Positions 8,175 to 15,454 of a stretch of 64,000 nt of DNA are shown here, piece by piece. The notes under the pieces are model-generated. The model did no database searches, had not been told where the DNA came from, and saw nothing but the letters and a program-made list of their open reading frames with translations. The stretch comes from CAYWNA01 sp964459305 (GTDB lineage Bacteria; Planctomycetota; Planctomycetia; Pirellulales; Pirellulaceae). Made by a program: the position numbers and the translations under genes. How positions within the stretch are numbered: position 1 is the first letter of the stretch; every line of letters begins with the position of its first letter. The stretch covers positions 1-64,000 of the forward strand of contig CAYWNA010000036.1 in assembly GCA_964459305.1 (NCBI GenBank). Reading direction: 5' to 3'.

Positions 8175-9695
8175 CTATGGCGACCGTTGGCTGTTTCTCC
8201 TTTCTGACAACACCTGAGGCTTGGGGTTCTCGACCTTTCCTGCGGGGCGTTGTCTTTTGCCGGGCCGTCCCACATCTCCCAGGTCTTCGCGAGCCTGCTC
8301 CACGTGTTTCATCAATCGCTGAACAACGTCCGGACGCTCCTCGACCAGGTTGTTCGTCTCCGAGAGATCCGCTTTCAAATCGAACAGCCGCGGCGGCGTC
8401 TTCCCTATTCCTCTGAACGGGCTGGTTCGTTTGTCTTCGAGCGGCAGATACAATTTCCATTTTCCGGAGCGGACCGCCTGCAATTGGCCCATGTAGTAGT
8501 AATAGAAAGCTTCGTGAGGAGACGGAGCACCTTCTTCGCCAGCGATCAGGGGCCAGATGTTCTTGCCGTCGATCCGTCGATCTTCAGGGACCCGGCCGCC
8601 GCTGAGTCCGGCGAACGTCGGCAGCAAGTCCATGGTTGTCGCCAACTGGCGACAGGTCGTGCCGGCAGGGATCATACCCGGCCACCACATGATGCAGGGA
8701 ACGCGCATGCCCGCCTCGGCAGTGGTGTATCCCCAGCCCTTCAGCGGCAGGTTCGAACCCCGCTCTCCTTCTTTGATCTTTCCGGCGCCGTTGTCACTGG
8801 TCCAGATCACGAAGGTGCGTTCGGCGATGCCCAGATCCCGGATGGCGTCGAGAATCTTCCCAGTGGACCAGTCGAGTTCCTCCACCTTGTCGCTCCACGG
8901 GCCGTTCTTGTTTCTGCCTTTGAACCGGGGACTGGAAAAGGCATCGGGGATACTGCCCGGCATCGCATGGGGGAGGTAGAGGAAGAAAGGTCTGTCCTTG
9001 TTGGTGGTCATGAAGTCGATCGCTCTCTGGGTGTAGCGTTGGGTCAGGAGATTGCAGTCCACGGGGGCTTCGATGACGGTTTCGTTTTCCAGCAATGGCA
9101 GCGGTGGAATTTTGCCTTTGGCGCCGGTGCGCGCCATCATGCCCTCGCTGTAGGGAATACCGAAGAAACTGTCGAATCCCTGGCGGGTTGGCAGAAAAGG
9201 TGGTTGGTCACCGAGATGCCACTTGCCGATGCAGGTCGTGGCATAACCGCGATCCTTGAGCACCTCGGCGATGGTGATTTCATCCGGGTGTAAGCCCTTG
9301 CTGGAAACCGGCCACAACACGGAGGAAGGAGTGGTTGGCGTCGTTCGTTTTCTGGCCCAGAAATCGGGTGGGATGGGCTCACTCTGGTGCATGCTCACCC
9401 GGCGGGGATAGCAGCCGGTCATCAAACTTGCGCGCGACGGAGTACACACGCCTGCCGTCACATAGAAGTCCGTGAACGTCCTGCCCTCGCGTGCCATCCG
9501 ATTCAGATTCGGAGTGCGATTGACTTTCGACCCGAATGGTTCGGTATCGCCGTATCCCAGGTTATCGTAGAGAAGGATAACGAAGTTGGGTTGGCTTGTA
9601 TCCACAGCGCTGGCGTCGCGAGACACAGTTGTGATGAGTACTGCAATCGCGAGCCCCACGATTGGGGAGTCGCTGACGCGGAACACTCGACTCAT
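8175..9695 (-). CDS. Exported FGly sulfatase (S1 family)
   Basis: 506 residues with a signal peptide (hydrophobic 11-24). The sulfatase signature C84-T-P-S-R88 is followed by 'ASLMTG', so C84 would be converted to formylglycine by a sulfatase-modifying enzyme encoded elsewhere. The N-terminal metal site reads 'YDNLGYGD' rather than the commoner 'DDLGYGD', so one Asp is Asn. 'WTSDNGAGK', 'GKWHLGD' and 'PLKGWGYTTAEAGMRVP' are other family segments. It removes sulfate esters, most likely from a glycan. The ATG overlaps the stop of the upstream hydrolase by 4 bp (ATGA), with GGAGA upstream, so translation is probably coupled. The S1 subfamily and the sugar specificity cannot be assigned by eye. 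Confidence 0.9.
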   Translation of the reverse strand: MSRVFRVSDSPIVGLAIAVLITTVSRDASAVDTSQPNFVILLYDNLGYGDTEPFGSKVNRTPNLNRMAREGRTFTDFYVTAGVCTPSRASLMTGCYPRRVSMHQSEPIPPDFWARKRTTPTTPSSVLWPVSSKGLHPDEITIAEVLKDRGYATTCIGKWHLGDQPPFLPTRQGFDSFFGIPYSEGMMARTGAKGKIPPLPLLENETVIEAPVDCNLLTQRYTQRAIDFMTTNKDRPFFLYLPHAMPGSIPDAFSSPRFKGRNKNGPWSDKVEELDWSTGKILDAIRDLGIAERTFVIWTSDNGAGKIKEGERGSNLPLKGWGYTTAEAGMRVPCIMWWPGMIPAGTTCRQLATTMDLLPTFAGLSGGRVPEDRRIDGKNIWPLIAGEEGAPSPHEAFYYYYMGQLQAVRSGKWKLYLPLEDKRTSPFRGIGKTPPRLFDLKADLSETNNLVEERPDVVQRLMKHVEQAREDLGDVGRPGKRQRPAGKVENPKPQVLSERRNSQRSP

Positions 9696-12586
9696 TTGTC
9701 TTCTCCTTCCTCGCCAAAACGGATGATGCTCACATCGACACGGTTTGAGTATTCCGTTCCGGCATCGGAAGAGAAGGCGATTTCGTTCGCACCGTGACGA
9801 AGTGTGGGAATCTGTCCCGTCGGCACCACCGTGCCGATCTCAACGCCCTCACGGTCGAACAACCGGGCATTGCCTTGGCCGTCGAATTCGATGTATTGCT
9901 CCGTTTCGAGTTGGCAGGGAAAGACGGCTTTTTGGCCGTTGATGGTAAATGTCGGGTTCTTCACGGGCAGCCAGTTCTCGCGTAGCGATTTGACCGGGCC
10001 GACCAGACAATTGACCTCGGCACCGGCGGGGATCGAATTGTAACGCAAGTAGAGAAAGGAAACACGATCGTACTGGAAATGCCTGAGCGCGTGTTTGTCG
10101 AGGTAATCGGCGGGCAGGTCAAACACGCGTTCCGATTCGGGTTTGGTCAGTTCGCAGTACTTCCAACCGGTGAAGTCGACGTCGACGTAGTGGTCGCGAA
10201 AACCGCCGTTGGCCGAGCGGAGTTGGACGTTGAGCACCTCGCCTTTGCCGTCGCCATGCACCCAGACGCCCAGCGGGCGCGAGCGGAGCCTCAGTTCGGT
10301 GGAATCTTCCTGCGTCCCTTCGATCCCGGCGGTGCCGGTCATCTCCTGAGTCAGCCGAGCCAGGTCGGCACGGTGAGCGACCCAGCCGCCGTCGTCATCG
10401 AGACTGCTGGATGCTTCGAATGCGAGACAGCTTTCACCGGCGGGAGTCTTCTGGTCACTCGACAGAAGGCGCGTCTGGCAGCCGTCTCGCGCCTGGCTTT
10501 TGACGTAGGTGACCACGTCTTTCTGGTCGGTGAGAACGGGATTCCGCGGCGAATCGTACTGAGCGAGCGTCGGCAGGGCATAGAGACGAAATCGCAGCGG
10601 CTGGGACGGCAAGTCGTTATCCAGTTTCCACGTGCTGCTGGATTGGTCGCGCACCAAGTGCGACGGTCCATATCTCGCCGGCACGAGTCGCCAGCCCGCT
10701 TCGTCCGAACCGAGCAGCTTGAACTCGGCTCCCGGTTTGCGAATGGGGCGCTTCACCGACTCGTCAAAGTAGTCGGCCAGACGCAGCCGTTCGTATGTCG
10801 CGATGGTCTTCTTGATGTCGGGCCAACGGCCGCATCCGTGAATTTTGTCCAGCCAGGTCTCCAGACTCCAGAACGTGCCATGACCGAGCGATTTCTGGCA
10901 CACGTACTCGATCTCGTCCGGGGTCGTGGCACGGTGATGCGGCGCCCAACCGGTGAGCCCCACCCAGCCGAGGTCGGTCGGCAAGTCGTTCGCCAGTACG
11001 TTGCGGCCTTTGCGCAGCTTGTTGCGTTCCAGGAACTGCTTCGTGGCGAGCCCCACGAAATCATTGCAGGTCGCGAAGCTCTGCTGATGCCAGAACAGTG
11101 AACCGGTGACGGCGCCACCAACGCGAACCTCTCGCTTCCACAATGCAGCACTCTCGAGGGCAATCTGGGGCACGTAACGCCACCGGTATTGTTCGCCGAG
11201 CGCGATATTCGAAAAACCGCCATCGAAGTAGATCATGTCGAGCTTGCAGTCGTTGATCACTTCGGCATAGCGGGCTGCCACCTGCTGGGCAAGGTCGGTG
11301 TCGCAGTCGACCAGGTAGCAGTTGTAACGCTGCGTCAGGTGCCAGACGGTCGCACCCTTCTTGTGCGGCGCTTTCCGAGTGCGGTGCGCGCCGCGAACGC
11401 ATCGCTGCAGCCCGAAAGGAGATTCCGTGGACAGGCCGCGGTAGGTGATGATCTCGTCATCAATCCGCACGTCGAAACCCTGACGCTCGAAACCGTAGGC
11501 GATGTCGGACGGGAAGTCACCCGGCGACTGCACCGTCGGGATGAAAGACTCCTTTGCGCTGATGTCGGCAGCCAGTGTGACTTGCCCGTCGGTCGCCATC
11601 CGCCGGTCGGGGATCGGTCTCACCAGGGGGTCGATTTTGTGGATGAAGCCATTGAGGCAATGAATGCCGACTTTAATGCCGGCCGCGTGAGCCTTTTCGG
11701 CAACTGCCTTGAGGCCCTGCATCCCGTGAGGGTAATGCTCCCGGTCGATTTCGTAGGAACCTTTCGACTTCGACCAGTAACCGACGAAGATCATGACGTA
11801 GCCGAAATTCAACTCCTTGGCGATGCGGATCACTTCGTCGGCGTTCTGTTCGGTCATGTCGATGAACAGGTAGCTTGTGCGGGCAGCGGGTGACTGCTTC
11901 GCCCAAACACCGTCCAGAGTCGGATGCGGCAGCCCTTCGGCCAACTCCATCGTCTCGATCACGCGCAGGAATTCTTCGGGCGGCACCGCCATCAATGCCA
12001 CGCCGGCCCCCTTCAGACCGAAGCGGCTGTAACAGCGTCCAAAGAGCAGCGTGTCACCGCCCCGGATCGCACTGGCGGCTGCTTCCGTCTGCAGGTTCAA
12101 CTCCTGGCAACCCACCGCAAACCGGTCGTTACGCACGCGATGAAGCTGCGCGGCATGCCGTGGATTCGGCAAGTCCAGACGAATCTGCAGAAAAGTCAAC
12201 CGCTGGACGTCCTTCTCATCCGAGAGCCCAATGACCTCGAACGTGATCCACTCCGGCTTCTCGCGAACGCGCACCATCGCCGAGACGCCGCTTGCCCCGA
12301 ACGAAACATGCAGCACGTCGCCGTCGCGCCGCACGGCGGAGGCATCATGGGTTCGGCCGGCATAAACCAGGCTGGCAAACGGAACTCGCTCGTCCGCCAG
12401 GTAGTCCTTCCCGTCACGCAAATCAATCAGCGCGGCACATTTGCCGTCCGAGCCGATCTCCAGTTGCATCCGCTTGGTCTCGAGCACAACCTGCCCGTCG
12501 CCGTTTCCCTCGGCAGTCACCAAGGTTGGCAGCGTCGAGAGCCAGAGCGGCAAGAAAAGGACGGCCAGCCGTTGGGTATTCGTCAT
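9692..12586 (-). CDS. Exported TIM-barrel glycoside hydrolase-like protein, family unassigned
   Basis: 964 residues. The signal peptide is residues 1-25 ('LFLPLWLSTLPTLVTAE'). Residues ~30-225 look like a beta-sandwich. About 240-620 look like a TIM barrel ('FGYVMIFVGYW', 'AGIKVGIHC', 'KLDMIYFDGG' with D455 in a position like the nucleophile of clan GH-D/GH31 enzymes, then 'GTFWSLETWLDK'). The C-terminal ~340 residues appear to be further beta domains. I do not recognise the CAZy family. It is the first gene of the operon and overlaps the sulfatase gene by 4 bp, so the two may act on the same glycan. The ATG has GAGGAG 8 nt upstream and a strong hairpin immediately before that. Confidence 0.7.
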   Translation of the reverse strand: MTNTQRLAVLFLPLWLSTLPTLVTAEGNGDGQVVLETKRMQLEIGSDGKCAALIDLRDGKDYLADERVPFASLVYAGRTHDASAVRRDGDVLHVSFGASGVSAMVRVREKPEWITFEVIGLSDEKDVQRLTFLQIRLDLPNPRHAAQLHRVRNDRFAVGCQELNLQTEAAASAIRGGDTLLFGRCYSRFGLKGAGVALMAVPPEEFLRVIETMELAEGLPHPTLDGVWAKQSPAARTSYLFIDMTEQNADEVIRIAKELNFGYVMIFVGYWSKSKGSYEIDREHYPHGMQGLKAVAEKAHAAGIKVGIHCLNGFIHKIDPLVRPIPDRRMATDGQVTLAADISAKESFIPTVQSPGDFPSDIAYGFERQGFDVRIDDEIITYRGLSTESPFGLQRCVRGAHRTRKAPHKKGATVWHLTQRYNCYLVDCDTDLAQQVAARYAEVINDCKLDMIYFDGGFSNIALGEQYRWRYVPQIALESAALWKREVRVGGAVTGSLFWHQQSFATCNDFVGLATKQFLERNKLRKGRNVLANDLPTDLGWVGLTGWAPHHRATTPDEIEYVCQKSLGHGTFWSLETWLDKIHGCGRWPDIKKTIATYERLRLADYFDESVKRPIRKPGAEFKLLGSDEAGWRLVPARYGPSHLVRDQSSSTWKLDNDLPSQPLRFRLYALPTLAQYDSPRNPVLTDQKDVVTYVKSQARDGCQTRLLSSDQKTPAGESCLAFEASSSLDDDGGWVAHRADLARLTQEMTGTAGIEGTQEDSTELRLRSRPLGVWVHGDGKGEVLNVQLRSANGGFRDHYVDVDFTGWKYCELTKPESERVFDLPADYLDKHALRHFQYDRVSFLYLRYNSIPAGAEVNCLVGPVKSLRENWLPVKNPTFTINGQKAVFPCQLETEQYIEFDGQGNARLFDREGVEIGTVVPTGQIPTLRHGANEIAFSSDAGTEYSNRVDVSIIRFGEEGEDK

Positions 12587-12602
12587 GGTTGTTTCTCCTC
12601 AG

Positions 12603-12639
12603 GAACGAAAAAGGGGACAGGTCCTCCCCTTTTTCGTTC
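12603..12639. repeat. Perfect 15-bp-arm hairpin (REP-like) in the leader of the 12586 gene
   Basis: Arm GAACGAAAAAGGGGA (12603-12617) is the exact reverse complement of TCCCCTTTTTCGTTC (12625-12639), with a 7-nt loop CAGGTCC. It ends about 4 nt before the GAGGAG ribosome-binding site of the hydrolase starting at 12586. It resembles the REP sequences mobilised by RAYT transposases, one of which lies at 27.4-28.1 kb, though the sequence class differs. As RNA it would fold strongly and could affect translation or act as an attenuator. The remainder of the 149-bp gap to the ROK stop holds no gene. Confidence 0.8.
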
Positions 12640-12735
12640 TATTGAAGTCTGCGCAGCCAATGAGCCCAGGGCGCTCAACGGAAGCCCGGTAGTCCTGGGT
12701 ACAACGGCTCCAGAGCAGGTTCATTAGCAGCGCAG

Positions 12736-13863
12736 CTATGAATAGGTTTCGGCTCCCACAGGATACAGCAACTGAAAGCAACGGTGAGCGGCGCCGATGG
12801 CCGCTGCAAAGGGTCCGGCGCGCGACGGCAGCAACTGAACGCGATCGGCCAGGTCCGGCAAGACAAAACGGCGGTAGGTGCGTTCGAGCCAGGGCCATAG
12901 CGGCCCGTCGGGCTGGATCAGTTTTCCCGCCAACACGATCGCCTCAGGATCCAACAGGTTGGCAAATGTCGCCAGTTGAGCGCCGACGAGTTCGCCTGCA
13001 CGTTGCGCCCGCGTGTCGGACAGTTCGAACGTTTCGGACTCGACATCCAGACCGAGTGCCTGTTCCGAAACCAGCTCGTGGAACGTCTTCCATCCGGACG
13101 CGGCTTTGTCGTTCGGAATGGCGATATAGCCGGCTTCGCCGGCCAACCCGTGACTGCCTCCCAACAGGTGTCCATCTTGCATGATCGCTGCCCCCACACC
13201 GCTGCACACGGCAAGACAAACGAAACTGGTCAGGTGTTGCGCGGCACCGGACGTCCATTCTGCTAACGCATAGGCCCGGATGTTGTTGTCGAATGCGCAA
13301 GGGAGCCCCGTGTGGCTGGCGACCAAATCACGTAGCGGGATATCGCGAGCCGCCTCGATAAAGTCGTAGTGCACCATCGTGCCCGTGCGCCGGTCGATAA
13401 TGCCCGGCGCTGCCAGTCCGATTCCCAGCAACCGGCGACCATCGCCGCGCACGCGGGCGATGCCGTCGTCGATCAGCCCCAGAACGCAGTCGATCAAATC
13501 CTGCCGATCCGTGACCGGAGCGAGTGGCTCTCGGTGTTCCCAGGTCACGCCACCGGCCAAGTCCACTGCGACAACTCGCATCCGTTTTGCTTCGAAGTCG
13601 AGACCGAGGAGTCGTCCATGGTCAGGGTTGACGTGCAGCGGCACGGGTCGCCGTCCTCGACGGCTGTTACCACTGAATTCTTCCAGAACCAGCCCTTCGT
13701 CGAGCATTTCCTGGACGACTTGGCAGACGCGTGAGTTGCTCATGCGGAGCGCACGGGCCAATTGCAGACGCCCGACGTGGCCCCTCCGACGGATTCGATG
13801 CAGAATTCGGTTCCGCCCAAATTTCATCTTTTCAGCAATATTTGCCGTGTCCAGATCCGCCAT
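12736..13863 (-). CDS. ROK-family transcriptional regulator
   Basis: 375 residues from the ATG at 13861-13863, preceded by AAAGGGA. An N-terminal winged helix (about 10-65, 'GHVGRLQLARALRMSNSRVCQVVQEMLDEG') is followed by 'RRGRRPVPL', the usual linker, and a ROK sugar-kinase-like domain ('LLGIGLAAPGIIDRRTG', 'AFDNNIRAYALAEW', 'GVGAAIMQDGHLLGGSHGLAGEAGYI'). The zinc-binding CxCGxxGCxE motif and the usual GH histidine are missing ('GEAGYIAIPND' instead of 'GExGH'), so sugar sensing may differ from NagC/Mlc. It would repress or activate the flanking sugar genes in response to a sugar or sugar phosphate. It is divergent from the isomerase-like gene at 14043, with a palindrome in between, and upstream of the operon on its own strand. 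Confidence 0.85.
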   Translation of the reverse strand: MADLDTANIAEKMKFGRNRILHRIRRRGHVGRLQLARALRMSNSRVCQVVQEMLDEGLVLEEFSGNSRRGRRPVPLHVNPDHGRLLGLDFEAKRMRVVAVDLAGGVTWEHREPLAPVTDRQDLIDCVLGLIDDGIARVRGDGRRLLGIGLAAPGIIDRRTGTMVHYDFIEAARDIPLRDLVASHTGLPCAFDNNIRAYALAEWTSGAAQHLTSFVCLAVCSGVGAAIMQDGHLLGGSHGLAGEAGYIAIPNDKAASGWKTFHELVSEQALGLDVESETFELSDTRAQRAGELVGAQLATFANLLDPEAIVLAGKLIQPDGPLWPWLERTYRRFVLPDLADRVQLLPSRAGPFAAAIGAAHRCFQLLYPVGAETYS

Positions 13864-13896
13864 GCATCCCTTTCTATCCAGAAAGACGTGAAAATT

Positions 13897-13925
13897 AACA
13901 TATATGGTGACCGCGGACATGTCAA
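13897..13925 (-). promoter_or_regulatory. Sigma70-like promoter of the ROK gene
   Basis: On the minus strand, TTGACA (13920-13925) is followed after 17 nt by TATGTT (13897-13902), about 34 nt before the ROK ATG. The -35 is a perfect consensus match and the spacing is ideal. Confidence 0.6.
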
Positions 13926-13931
13926 TAAGCT

Positions 13932-13949
13932 ATTTACAAAAATGTAAAT
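13932..13949. promoter_or_regulatory. Palindromic operator candidate between divergent promoters
   Basis: ATTTACA (13932-13938), AAAA, TGTAAAT (13943-13949): a perfect 7-4-7 palindrome lying 6 bp from the -35 of the ROK promoter and 7 bp from the -35 of the isomerase-like gene's promoter. The position between two -35 boxes suits a regulator controlling both genes. AT-rich palindromes are typical of ROK regulators, so the ROK protein is the likely ligand. Confidence 0.55.
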
Positions 13950-13956
13950 TAGATGA

Positions 13957-13985
13957 TTGACAGCTCGCCCGCCTGTCCATATCTT
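13957..13985 (+). promoter_or_regulatory. Sigma70-like promoter of the isomerase-like gene
   Basis: TTGACA (13957-13962), 17-nt spacer, TATCTT (13980-13985), 57 nt before the ATG at 14043. The perfect -35 and optimal spacing support a real promoter for the rightward genes. Confidence 0.6.
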
Positions 13986-14042
13986 GTTAGGTACGGCGGA
14001 TCACGGTTCGGGGACGTCTAACGGGAAAAAGGTGATAGTGTC

Positions 14043-15410
14043 ATGACAAGTTCGCGGGCCGAGAACGGCCGCACAAAGATCGGCCTGATCTTCCTGGGAC
14101 GCAAACGTCCGGGCTTCGATATGGAATGGGGCCGGCTCATGGAAGACCGAGTGCGGGCCCAAGTTGGCCAAACGGACTTCGACATTTTTGAGCCGGCAGA
14201 GAAGGCCGTCGACGAGGCTTCTCTGCGAGACACTCTTGCGGCGTGCGAGAAGGAAGGCGTGGACGCCCTGGTTTTGCTGCAAACCACGATGGCCGACGGA
14301 CGCTTGGCGCCGACCATCGCTCAGCTTTGGCCGGGGCTGCCCGTGCTTTGGGCGACGCCTGAAAAGCCGGAAGGCGACATGATTAGCTCGTGCTCGCTGG
14401 TCGGCGCACATGCCTGGGCATCCACGTTGCGACAAATGGGGCACCCGTTCCAGGTCGTCTACGGCCATCCGGATGAAACGGACACGCGGAAGCAGTTGGA
14501 CGAAGCGGTGCGATTGGCCGCGACCGTCCGACGGTTGCGTTCGGCGCGCGTCGGCATCATCGGCGGGCAAGCACCAGGGTTTTTCGCCATGAACGTCGAT
14601 CCGTTTTCCGTCCATGTTGGGCTCGGCGTCCAATTGCAAACATTCAGCCTTGTCGAGTTTGCCGGCCTGGTGGGTGACTTGAGCGACGAGGAAGTTGCCG
14701 ACGACGTGGCCAAGGTGAAGGCAATGGGCCTTGAGCACAAGGACACCAACGACGACGACTTACCCATGGCATCGCGTCTGTACTTGGCGATGCGTCACTC
14801 GATGGACGACGAAAACCTCGACGCTCTTGCCGTCCGAGACTGGCCGGAGATGCCCAACATGTTTGGCCAATGGCCCTACCTCGGCATGGCCCGTTTGGCG
14901 GACGAGGGCCGGGCCATCGCGTGCGAAGGCGACGCCGACGGCGCGATGTGTGCATGGATCGGCGAGCGTCTGGGCATGGGCCGGTGTTACCTCTCCGACT
15001 GGCTCGAACACGACGACGAGACGATCACGCTATGGCATGGCGGCGCCGCCCCGATGTCGCTATCGCCGCCGCCGAGTGAGCCGGGGGCTCCGCGAATCGC
15101 CCGCCACTTCAACAGCAAGAAGCCAGCGGTGCTCGATGCGACAATCACGGCGGACATGCCCATCACGGTCTTCCGTCTGTGGCGGTGCGACGGGACCTAC
15201 CACCTGGCAGCATGTGACGGACAGACTATCAAGCCCCGACGTCACTTGATGGGCACCAATGCCCTGGCGCGTTTCGACGACAAGAATCCGCGAACGTGGT
15301 TCGACGAACTCTGTTACCACGGCATGCCGCACCACGTGGCCGTTTTTCCCGGTCATCACGCCGCCCTATTGCAGCGATTTGCCAGGATCATGCGTATCAA
15401 AGTCATCTGA
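14043..15410 (+). CDS. L-fucose/L-arabinose isomerase-like protein
   Basis: 455 residues, no signal peptide. The fold resembles the FucI/AraA superfamily: 'KIGLIFLGRKRPGFDMEWG' at the N-terminus, a Rossmann-like half with 'VDALVLLQTTMADGRLAPTIAQLWPGLPVLWATPEKPEG', 'RVGIIGGQAPGFFAMNVDP', and a C-terminal half with 'ACEGDADGAMCAWI' and 'HHVAVFPGHHAALL', where metal-binding Glu/Asp and His residues of the family would lie. The expected role is aldose-ketose isomerisation of a deoxy- or pentose sugar in the cytoplasm. Many planctomycetal proteins of this group are uncharacterised, so the substrate is open. AAGGTG precedes the start. It is the first gene behind the divergent promoter and probably heads an operon. 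Confidence 0.7.
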   Translation: MTSSRAENGRTKIGLIFLGRKRPGFDMEWGRLMEDRVRAQVGQTDFDIFEPAEKAVDEASLRDTLAACEKEGVDALVLLQTTMADGRLAPTIAQLWPGLPVLWATPEKPEGDMISSCSLVGAHAWASTLRQMGHPFQVVYGHPDETDTRKQLDEAVRLAATVRRLRSARVGIIGGQAPGFFAMNVDPFSVHVGLGVQLQTFSLVEFAGLVGDLSDEEVADDVAKVKAMGLEHKDTNDDDLPMASRLYLAMRHSMDDENLDALAVRDWPEMPNMFGQWPYLGMARLADEGRAIACEGDADGAMCAWIGERLGMGRCYLSDWLEHDDETITLWHGGAAPMSLSPPPSEPGAPRIARHFNSKKPAVLDATITADMPITVFRLWRCDGTYHLAACDGQTIKPRRHLMGTNALARFDDKNPRTWFDELCYHGMPHHVAVFPGHHAALLQRFARIMRIKVI

Positions 15411-15454
15411 ATCAGGGGGCGCGCTCCGTTGCATTTGTCTTCCGGAGGAATGCT

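Noticed and set aside
8740..8765. GGTTCGAACCC resembling a tRNA T-loop
   Set aside because: It lies inside the sulfatase coding frame (GERGSNLPLKGWG region) and no anticodon or acceptor stem surrounds it.
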